A stretch of DNA of 5,421 nt from Limiplasma sp031556335 (GTDB taxonomy: Bacteria; Bacillota; Clostridia; Christensenellales; Aristaeellaceae), in the NCBI GenBank assembly GCA_031556335.1, contig JAVBTE010000071.1, forward strand, positions 1 through 5,421. Direction: 5' to 3'. Position numbers and translations under genes: made by a program. Position 1 is the stretch's first letter. Every line of letters starts with the position of its first letter. Below the pieces are notes generated by a model. It saw nothing but the letters and a program-made list of their open reading frames with translations, did no database searches and had not been told where the DNA came from. Of this stretch, positions 1 through 5,421 are shown one piece after another.

Positions 1-1064
1 CTTGCTTCCGCCTTTTCTTCCCGAAGGCCCTCCACAGTTCTGCCCATCAGCCGGTCGCCCAGCTTTTCCGCCTGGAGGGCGTCCCGCACCAGGTCTTCCA
101 CCGCCTTGCAGACAGCGGGAGCGTCCTGAAAGCGCACCTCCAGCTTGTTGGGGTGCACGTTCACATCCACCAGCTGGCAGGGCATTTGCAGGGAAAGGGC
201 GCAAACGGGAAACTTGCCGATCATCACAAGGCCCTGACAGGCGTTTTCTAGGGCGCGGCTGAGGCCCGCGTCTCGGCAAAACCGCCCGTTCACAAAGAAA
301 GATTGCTGCTGGCGGTTGCCCCGGCTCAGTTCCCCCACGCCCACATAGCCTTCCAGCATCAGGCCGCTTTGAACGCCCCGCACCTTTTTCAGCTGGCCCA
401 CGGCCTCCTTGCCGTACACACAAAACAGGGCGGACTGGAGATTACCGTCCCCCACGCTTTGGTACACGGTTTTTCCCTGGTTTACAAAGCGAAAGGCAAT
501 ATCCGGCCGGGACAGGATCAGCCGCAGCATATAATCGGACACAAAACCGGCTTCCAGGCCGGGCTTTTTCAAAAATTTCAGGCGCACCGGGGTGTTGAAA
601 AACAACTCCTGCACCAAAATCGTGGTGCCCACCGGGGTGGCGGCTTCCCGCACGTCCACCATCCGCCCCGCTTCCACCTGGGCCCGCACGCCAAAATCCT
701 CCGCCGCCGTGCGGGTGGTGAGGGTCACCTTGGACACCGCCGCGATGGAGAAAAGCGCCTCCCCCCGAAACCCCAGGGTGTGGATGTCGTGCAAATCCTC
801 CGGGCGGGTGATTTTGCTGGTGGCGTGGCGCTCGAAGGCCATGCGGATTTGGGACGCGGGGATTCCCTTCCCGTTGTCCGACACCCTCAGGTAGGCAACG
901 CCGCCCTCCCGTATTTCCACGGTGATGGCGGTGGCTCCCGCGTCGATGCTGTTTTCCACCAGTTCCTTGATGGCGGAAGCGGGCCGCTCCACCACCTCTC
1001 CGGCGGCGATTTGGCCCACCACCTCCGGGGAAAGTTTTTCAATGGGTCTTGCGCTTTGGTCCAT
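1..1064 (-). CDS. mutL: DNA mismatch repair protein MutL, N-terminal part (3' end beyond window)
   Basis: MutL is the ATP-driven matchmaker of mismatch repair: it is recruited by mismatch-bound MutS and, in bacteria without MutH, usually nicks the new strand through a C-terminal endonuclease domain. The visible 354 codons cover the GHKL ATPase and transducer domains. Seen in order: IAAGEVVERPAS at about residues 19-30; ELVENSIDAGA at 34-44, with E34 as the probable catalytic base and N38 as Mg ligand; DNGKGI at 63-68; TSK at 82-84; LGFRGEAL at 97-104; GTT at 146-148; FFNTPVR at 155-161; FVNGR at 257-261; VNVHPNKLEVRF at 301-312. The ATG at 1062-1064 is chosen because it lies just ahead of the conserved LSPEVVGQIAAGEVV segment and has a purine-rich ribosome binding site 6 nt upstream. 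It begins 34 nt after the mutS stop, so the two are probably cotranscribed. The linker and endonuclease domain lie past the left edge, so nuclease motifs cannot be checked. No frameshift or internal stop is seen. Confidence 0.97.
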   Translation of the reverse strand, partial: MDQSARPIEKLSPEVVGQIAAGEVVERPASAIKELVENSIDAGATAITVEIREGGVAYLRVSDNGKGIPASQIRMAFERHATSKITRPEDLHDIHTLGFRGEALFSIAAVSKVTLTTRTAAEDFGVRAQVEAGRMVDVREAATPVGTTILVQELFFNTPVRLKFLKKPGLEAGFVSDYMLRLILSRPDIAFRFVNQGKTVYQSVGDGNLQSALFCVYGKEAVGQLKKVRGVQSGLMLEGYVGVGELSRGNRQQQSFFVNGRFCRDAGLSRALENACQGLVMIGKFPVCALSLQMPCQLVDVNVHPNKLEVRFQDAPAVCKAVEDLVRDALQAEKLGDRLMGRTVEGLREEKAEA

Positions 1065-1066
1065 AG

Positions 1067-1076
1067 CCTTTCCTTT
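1067..1076 (-). promoter_or_regulatory. Ribosome binding site of mutL
   Basis: Read on the minus strand this is AAAGGAAAGG, ending just ahead of the mutL ATG. The AAAGGA core is 6 nt from the start codon, a normal spacing. It lies in the 34-nt gap after mutS and supports the chosen MutL start. Confidence 0.7.
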
Positions 1077-1098
1077 CTCTTGCGAGCCTTGCGTGGCC

Positions 1099-3690
1099 TT
1101 ACAAAAGCCTGGCCTTTTCCCTCAGCCGGTACAAAATGCTCAGCGCCTCCATGGGCGTGACGGACAAAACGTCCAGCTCTTGCAATTCTTCCACCAGTTC
1201 ATCCTGCCGCAGGTGGAACAGGTCGGTTTGCTTGTCCTTTTTCTTTTTCTGCTCCAAGATGTTGGAACTGATGGACTGCTGGTTGATATCGCTCACTTCC
1301 AGCCGGGCCTGAATTTCATGGGCCCGGGCCACCACCGGGGCAGGAACCCCCGCCAACCGCGCCACATGCACGCCGTAGCTTCGGTCCGCGCCGCCGGGGG
1401 CAATCTTCCGCAGGAAAATCACGTCCTCCCCGTGCTCTTTCACGGAAATGCAGTAGTTTTTCACGCCCTCCAGGCGGCCTTCCAGTTCGCTCAACTCGTG
1501 GTAGTGGGTGGCGAACAGGGTTTTCGCCCCCACCTTTTTCACCATATGCTCCACCACCGCCCAGGCGATGGACAGGCCGTCAAAGGTGCTGGTGCCCCGG
1601 CCGATTTCGTCCAGCACAATCAGGGACCTGGCCGTGGCATTGCGCAAAATGGCGGCGGTCTCGCTCATTTCCACCATGAAGGTGCTCTGCCCGCTGGCCA
1701 AATCGTCCGACGCGCCGATGCGGGTAAACACCCGGTCGCACAGGCTGATGTGGGCGCTTTCCGCGGGCACAAAGCTGCCGATGTGGGCCATGAGGGTCGT
1801 GAGGGCCACCTGGCGCATGTAGGTGCTTTTGCCCGCCATGTTGGGGCCGGTAATGATCAGCATGCGGTTCTCCCCGGTGTCCAGCAGCACATCGTTGGGC
1901 ACAAAGGGGTGGTCCGTCACGGTTTTTTCCACAATGGGGTGCCTGCCCTCCCGGATGTCGATCACGCCGTCTTCGCAAAGAGTGGGCTTTGCGTAGTGGT
2001 TCTCCCGGGCCACCTTGGCCAGGGACAAAAGCGCGTCCAGGGTTTTCAGGGCCAGGGCGTTTTGCTGGATCATGCCAATTTCCCGGGCAATGGCCTCCTT
2101 CACCTCGGCAAACAGCATCATTTCCAGGGCCAGGGCAGCCTGGTCCGCGCCCAGAATTTTCCGTTCAATTTCCTGCAATTCCGGGGTGATGAACCGTTCG
2201 CAATTGGCCAGGGTCTGCCGCCGCACATAGCGCAGGGGCACCTGATCCAGATAGCTTTTTGTCACCTCGATCATAAACCCGAACACCCGGTTAAATTGGA
2301 TTTTCAGGTTCTTGATGCCCGTCGCCTGCCGCTCCGCCGCCTCCAGGTCCAAAATCCATTGTTTGCCGTTTACGCTGGCCTGGCGGTATTCGTCCAGCTC
2401 CTGGTTGTAGCCCGTGGCGATGACGCCGCCGTCCTGCAAGGCCAAAGGCGCGTCCGGGCTAATGGCCTTCTCCAGCAGCTCGCACAGGGACCGCAGAGGC
2501 GACAGGGTATGGCCCAGGGCTTCCACGGACGAAACCGCAAAGCCGCTAAGCAGGGTTTTGATGGGCTCCACGCTGCGAAGGGACCGAAGCAGGGCCAGGC
2601 AGTCCCGGGCACCCAGGCTGTTATAGCTGACCTTGCCCAAAAGCCGCTCCATATCGGCCACCTCTTGCAGGGCCCCGCGCAGTTCCTCGCTTGTCATCAG
2701 CTCGTTTTTAAGGGCCTCCACCGCGTCCAGCCGGGCCTTGATGCGGCCCACGCTTACTAGCGGCGCCTCCACCCAGCTTCGCAGCATGCGGGCCCCCATG
2801 GCCGTGCAGGTTTCATCCAGCAGCCATAAAAGCGACCCGCGGCGTTCCCCGCTGCGCAGGCTTTCCGTCAGCTCCAGGTTCCGGCGGGTGGCCCGGTCCA
2901 GAAACATGGTTTCCTCGCCCTGGTACAGCGTCAACTGGGTGATATGAGACAAATCGTTTTTCTGTGTTTCGTTTAGGTAGGAAAGCAGCGCCCCCGCCGC
3001 CTGCACACGCTTGTCCTTCTCCTCCAGCCCCAGCGCCACGACAGAGCCCACCGCGAAATGGCTTTGCAGCATGCTTTGGGCGCTTTTTAGGGAAAAAACC
3101 GCGTCCGGCAGGCGGGTCATGGCCACGGTTTCGCTAAGGTAGCCGCTCAGCGCTTCCAGGTCGTTGGTCACAATCTCCTGGGGCCGCACCCGCGTCAGCT
3201 CGTCCCGCAGGGTGCTTTCCGCGACGGGCAACAAATGCGTCACAAAATCCCCCGTGCTGACGTCCGCGTACGCAAGGGCGGCGGCTTTTCCCGTCAGGTA
3301 TACGCACAGCACAAAGCTGTTGCTTTTCTCGTCCAACATGGCGGGGTCCACCACCGTGCCGGGGGTGATGATGCGGATCACATCCCGCTCCACCAGCCCT
3401 TTGGACAGGGCCGGATCGGTGAGCTGCTCGCAAATGGCCACCTTATATCCCTTTTGAATGAGCCTTGTAATGTAGGCGGCGGCGGAGTGAAAGGGCACGC
3501 CGCACATGGGCGCGCGCTCCGAAAGCCCGCAGTCCTTTCCCGTCAGGGTCAGTTCCAGCTCTTTGGACGCCAGCACCGCGTCCTCATAGAACATTTCATA
3601 GAAATCCCCCAGACGGAAAAACAGAATGCAATCCTGATGCCTGGCTTTGATGTCCAGGTATTGCTGCATCATGGGCGTTACGCCTGCCAT
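1099..3690 (-). CDS. mutS: DNA mismatch repair protein MutS
   Basis: MutS recognises mismatches and small insertion/deletion loops in DNA and, with ATP, becomes a sliding clamp that recruits MutL. The gene is complete at 863 aa, the usual length for bacterial MutS1. The mismatch-reading Phe-x-Glu motif is F30-Y-E32 within GDFYEMFYEDA. Connector, lever and clamp domains follow over about residues 125-555. The ATPase domain has Walker A GPNMAGKST (615-623), the ASGQSTFMVEM signature (665-675), Walker B with LDEIGRGTS (693-701) and the switch ATHYHEL (727-733). The GVHVARLAGVP segment near 773-783 is the helix-turn-helix dimer region. A lysine-rich stretch (815-820) leads to QTDLF (821-825), a probable beta-clamp-binding peptide. 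The start ATG has a GGAAGGAAG ribosome binding site 7 nt upstream, and MAGVTPMMQQYLDIK is a typical MutS N-terminus. It sits 39 nt after the YlbF-family gene and 34 nt before mutL. All key residues are intact, so an active protein is expected. Confidence 0.99.
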   Translation of the reverse strand: MAGVTPMMQQYLDIKARHQDCILFFRLGDFYEMFYEDAVLASKELELTLTGKDCGLSERAPMCGVPFHSAAAYITRLIQKGYKVAICEQLTDPALSKGLVERDVIRIITPGTVVDPAMLDEKSNSFVLCVYLTGKAAALAYADVSTGDFVTHLLPVAESTLRDELTRVRPQEIVTNDLEALSGYLSETVAMTRLPDAVFSLKSAQSMLQSHFAVGSVVALGLEEKDKRVQAAGALLSYLNETQKNDLSHITQLTLYQGEETMFLDRATRRNLELTESLRSGERRGSLLWLLDETCTAMGARMLRSWVEAPLVSVGRIKARLDAVEALKNELMTSEELRGALQEVADMERLLGKVSYNSLGARDCLALLRSLRSVEPIKTLLSGFAVSSVEALGHTLSPLRSLCELLEKAISPDAPLALQDGGVIATGYNQELDEYRQASVNGKQWILDLEAAERQATGIKNLKIQFNRVFGFMIEVTKSYLDQVPLRYVRRQTLANCERFITPELQEIERKILGADQAALALEMMLFAEVKEAIAREIGMIQQNALALKTLDALLSLAKVARENHYAKPTLCEDGVIDIREGRHPIVEKTVTDHPFVPNDVLLDTGENRMLIITGPNMAGKSTYMRQVALTTLMAHIGSFVPAESAHISLCDRVFTRIGASDDLASGQSTFMVEMSETAAILRNATARSLIVLDEIGRGTSTFDGLSIAWAVVEHMVKKVGAKTLFATHYHELSELEGRLEGVKNYCISVKEHGEDVIFLRKIAPGGADRSYGVHVARLAGVPAPVVARAHEIQARLEVSDINQQSISSNILEQKKKKDKQTDLFHLRQDELVEELQELDVLSVTPMEALSILYRLREKARLL

Positions 3691-3697
3691 GCGGATA

Positions 3698-3706
3698 CTT
3701 CCTTCC
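3698..3706 (-). promoter_or_regulatory. Ribosome binding site of mutS
   Basis: The minus strand reads GGAAGGAAG here, 7 nt ahead of the mutS ATG. It occupies the 39-nt gap after the YlbF-family gene. No terminator hairpin is seen in that gap, in line with read-through transcription. Confidence 0.7.
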
Positions 3707-3729
3707 GTTTCTTTTGTAGGCCCCAGCGC

Positions 3730-4140
3730 TTAATGGTGATGGCCGCAGCCCCCGCAGCTTTCGCACCCGCCGCCGCAGCCCCCCGCTTCTTCCTCGGGGT
3801 CCTCCCCGGTCACCACATACTTGATGATAGCGTTCACCTTGTTCATCATGTCCGTAAAGGCGGCCCGTGCATCCCGCATGTCTTTCAGCGCCTGATGGTC
3901 GTCAATGGCCTTTTCGGCGGCTTCCAGCGCCTCCCCCGCCTTGGCCAGCGCGCCGTGGTCCAGGTTGTTCGCGGCCAGCAGTTCTTCCACCTGGCCCCGG
4001 TGCTGGGAATAGGCCGCCACCAGCCGGGTGGCCTCCTCATCCTTCGTGGCCGCCTGCTCCAAAAGCCGCATGCGGATGTATTCCTCGCTCTCCAAAATGG
4101 CCTCCGCCAATTGTTCCGCCTGATTCAATACCTTTTCCAT
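3730..4140 (-). CDS. YlbF/YmcA (RicA-like) family protein with Cys-rich C-terminal tail
   Basis: A small cytosolic, mostly helical protein of 136 aa, assigned to the YlbF/YmcA (Com_YlbF) family. In B. subtilis, members RicA (YmcA) and RicF (YlbF) work with RicT (YaaT) in a complex that binds [4Fe-4S] clusters, assists RNase Y in mRNA maturation and affects competence, biofilm formation and sporulation. Residues 1-110 are Ala/Glu/Leu/Lys-rich and predicted helical, with no signal peptide or membrane segment. An acidic linker (GEDPEEEA, 112-119) leads to a Gly/Cys tail with C122, C126, C129 and C132 (CX3CX2CX2C) and a terminal GHHH. The position between miaB and mutS matches B. subtilis ymcA, so it is probably the RicA counterpart; this rests on synteny and general sequence character, and the exact paralogue is uncertain. 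The start has a strong AAGGAG site 8 nt upstream. A role in RNA processing or Fe-S sensing here is inference. Confidence 0.85.
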   Translation of the reverse strand: MEKVLNQAEQLAEAILESEEYIRMRLLEQAATKDEEATRLVAAYSQHRGQVEELLAANNLDHGALAKAGEALEAAEKAIDDHQALKDMRDARAAFTDMMNKVNAIIKYVVTGEDPEEEAGGCGGGCESCGGCGHHH

Positions 4141-4148
4141 GTTTCCTT

Positions 4149-4154
4149 CTCCTT
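4149..4154 (-). promoter_or_regulatory. Ribosome binding site of the YlbF-family gene
   Basis: The minus strand reads AAGGAG, a near-perfect Shine-Dalgarno sequence, 8 nt ahead of the ATG at 4138-4140. It lies in the 47-nt gap after miaB and fixes the start of the small gene. Confidence 0.8.
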
Positions 4155-4187
4155 TTGCCCCGGGCCTGCCCTCCTGGGTTGCCCGGC

Positions 4188-5421
4188 CTACTCTGCTGAT
4201 ATTCTTTCCCCCCGCAGGGTGTTCGTCGCCGCCGAAATGATCCGCACGGGAATCACCCGGCCGATGTCCGCCTCTCCGCCATCCAGGGTGATGGTAACGC
4301 TTCTGGTTCCCTTGCCGGACACCTGGGTTTTGTCCCGCTTGGACAGGCTTTCCACCAGCACCTGCTCGGTCTTTCCCACCATGGCCTGATGGGCCTTTTG
4401 GGCGGTTTCCTCCACGGCGTGAAGCAGCCGCTGGAACCTTTCGCTCGCCACCTCCGCAGGCACCTGCCCGGGCATGGAAGCGGCCTTGGTGCCTTCCCGC
4501 TTGGAATACAAAAAGGTAAAGGCCGCGTCAAAGCCCACCTCTTTCACCAACGAAACCGTATCCAAAAACTGCGCCTCGGTTTCCCCGGGAAAGCCCACGA
4601 TGATGTCGGTGGTCAGGCCGATGCCCGGCACCGCTTCCCGCAGCCGCCGCACCCGGTCCATGTACTCTTCCCTTGTGTAGTTCCGGTTCATGGCCTGGAG
4701 CACCTCATTGTTACCGCTTTGCACAGGCAGGTGAAAATGGTTGCAGATGTGCTTGCTCTCCCCCATCACCTGAATCAGCTCGTCGGACAGGTCTTTGGGG
4801 TGGGAGGTCATAAACCGGATGCGGGGAATGCCGACGGAATCCAGCGCCTTGAGCAGCGCGGGAAAGCTTTCCCCGCCCTCGCCCCGGTAGCTGTTCACAT
4901 TTTGCCCCAAAAGCATCAATTCCTTGACGCCGCTTTTTTGCAGTTCCTGGGCTTCCCTCAGGATATCCGCCATTTTGCGGGAGCGTTCCCGGCCCCGCAC
5001 ATAGGGCACCACACAGTAGGAGCAAAAGTTGTCGCAGCCGTACATGATGGTGATATAGGCATGGTAGCCGGTAAGCCGCCGCACCGGCAGCCCTTCGGCG
5101 ATTAAATGCTGCTGGTCTGTGATGCTTACCACCTGCTTTTTCTCCAGAAGAAGCTTGTAAAGCAGCGACGGCAGCTGGTGCAGGTTGTGGGTGCCAAAGG
5201 CCAGGTCGATGAAACGGTACTGATGCAAAATCGTCTCCGCCATGTGGGCCTGCTGCACCATGCAGCCGCATACGCCAATCAACAGTTCCGGCTTGTCCTT
5301 TTTCAGCTCTTTCAGCCAGTTCACGTTGCCCAGGGCCCGGCGTTCGGCATTGTCCCGCACGCAGCAGGTGTTAACCAGCACCAGGTCCGCCGAGAGGCGA
5401 TCCTCCGCCTCCTCCATACCC
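4188..5421 (-). CDS. miaB: tRNA-2-methylthio-N6-dimethylallyladenosine synthase MiaB (5' end beyond window)
   Basis: MiaB is a radical-SAM enzyme with two [4Fe-4S] clusters that adds a methylthio group to i6A37 of tRNAs reading UNN codons, giving ms2i6A37 and steadying codon-anticodon pairing. The frame is open to the right edge, and the true start lies outside. Numbering from the first in-window Met (5415-5417), the N-terminal cluster domain shows NTCCVRDNAE with C18, and GVCGCM with C52; its first cysteine must lie upstream. The radical-SAM motif CX3CX2C is C128, C132 and C135 in GCDNFCSYCVVPYVRGRERSR. Further conserved pieces are LLGQNVNSY (169-177), FMTSHPKDL (202-210), HLPVQSGN (229-236) and DIIVGFPGET (271-280). 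A TRAM RNA-binding domain covers about 347-405. The full set of motifs, with VVPYVRGRE and LPVQSG, fits MiaB better than the related MtaB or RimO. The stop TAG is 47 nt before the YlbF-family gene. The adjacent C19 and C50 look ordinary for clostridial MiaB (from memory). Confidence 0.96.
   Translation of the reverse strand, partial: GMEEAEDRLSADLVLVNTCCVRDNAERRALGNVNWLKELKKDKPELLIGVCGCMVQQAHMAETILHQYRFIDLAFGTHNLHQLPSLLYKLLLEKKQVVSITDQQHLIAEGLPVRRLTGYHAYITIMYGCDNFCSYCVVPYVRGRERSRKMADILREAQELQKSGVKELMLLGQNVNSYRGEGGESFPALLKALDSVGIPRIRFMTSHPKDLSDELIQVMGESKHICNHFHLPVQSGNNEVLQAMNRNYTREEYMDRVRRLREAVPGIGLTTDIIVGFPGETEAQFLDTVSLVKEVGFDAAFTFLYSKREGTKAASMPGQVPAEVASERFQRLLHAVEETAQKAHQAMVGKTEQVLVESLSKRDKTQVSGKGTRSVTITLDGGEADIGRVIPVRIISAATNTLRGERISAE

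Noticed and set aside
1065..1098. Possible terminator in the mutS-mutL gap
   Set aside because: The 34-nt gap is mostly purine-rich ribosome-binding sequence with no stable hairpin followed by a U tract.
303..1160. Plus-strand open frame of 285 codons opposite mutL
   Set aside because: It is an antisense shadow of the conserved MutL ATPase domain, with a His/Gly/Gln-rich product and no recognisable family.
1238..1248. Two A5 runs in mutS (minus strand AAAAAGAAAAA) as a possible slippage or phase-variation site
   Set aside because: The runs are only 5 nt each and encode a lysine stretch that fits the charged linker before the clamp-binding peptide. The frame is intact on both sides, and runs this short are rarely unstable.
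922..2760. Long plus-strand open frame of 612 codons
   Set aside because: It runs antisense across the mutL-mutS junction and overlaps well-conserved codons of both. Its product is rich in His, Gln, Gly and Phe with no recognisable motif. Scarce TTA, CTA and TCA codons in GC-rich genes leave such mirror frames open.
3691..3729. Possible terminator or promoter in the gap before mutS
   Set aside because: The 39-nt gap has no clear inverted repeat with a U tract and no paired -35/-10 boxes; only the ribosome binding site stands out.
3235..4389. Plus-strand open frame of 384 codons
   Set aside because: It crosses mutS, the whole YlbF-family gene and the end of miaB on the opposite strand. Its composition is typical of an antisense shadow, and all three minus-strand genes are firmly identified.
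4389..5105. Plus-strand open frame of 238 codons opposite miaB
   Set aside because: It lies wholly within the radical-SAM region of miaB on the other strand and shows the same shadow composition.
5360..5366. Double cysteine NTCC in MiaB as an unusual cluster ligand set
   Set aside because: The extra Cys next to the conserved ligand is, from memory, common in clostridial MiaB proteins, so it is better read as a lineage trait than a novelty.

Overview
The window looks like a stretch of bacterial chromosome from a GC-rich member of the Bacillota, most likely class Clostridia (an Oscillospirales-type gut anaerobe is a reasonable guess). The evidence is the gene order miaB – YlbF/YmcA-family gene – mutS – mutL, which from memory matches Bacillus subtilis ymcB-ymcA-(cotE)-mutS-mutL but without cotE, the clostridial look of the MiaB cluster motifs, and strong AAGGAG-like ribosome binding sites. 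The genus cannot be fixed from this sequence alone.

All four genes lie on the minus strand, so transcription runs from right to left. At the right edge is miaB (5' end cut off by the window), a radical-SAM tRNA methylthiotransferase. It is followed after 47 nt by a small helical YlbF-family protein of 136 aa with a Cys/Gly/His-rich tail. After 39 nt comes a complete mutS (863 aa), and after 34 nt the N-terminal 354 residues of mutL (3' end cut off by the left edge). The gaps hold ribosome binding sites but no convincing promoter or U-tract terminator, so the four genes probably form one operon whose promoter lies outside the window, upstream of miaB.

Functionally there are two pairs. MutS and MutL are the mismatch-recognition and matchmaker proteins of postreplicative mismatch repair; MutS carries a probable sliding-clamp-binding peptide near its C-terminus. 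MiaB is an Fe-S enzyme that modifies A37 of tRNAs. The neighbouring YlbF-like protein ends in a four-cysteine tail that could bind an Fe-S cluster, as the related B. subtilis RicA/RicF/RicT complex does.

The window is almost fully coding. There is no stretch over 50 nt without a gene, and no tRNA, rRNA, mobile element, CRISPR array or long repeat was seen. The long plus-strand open frames are antisense shadows. I found no previously undescribed system; the most interesting detail is the metal-site-like tail of the YlbF-family protein next to miaB.
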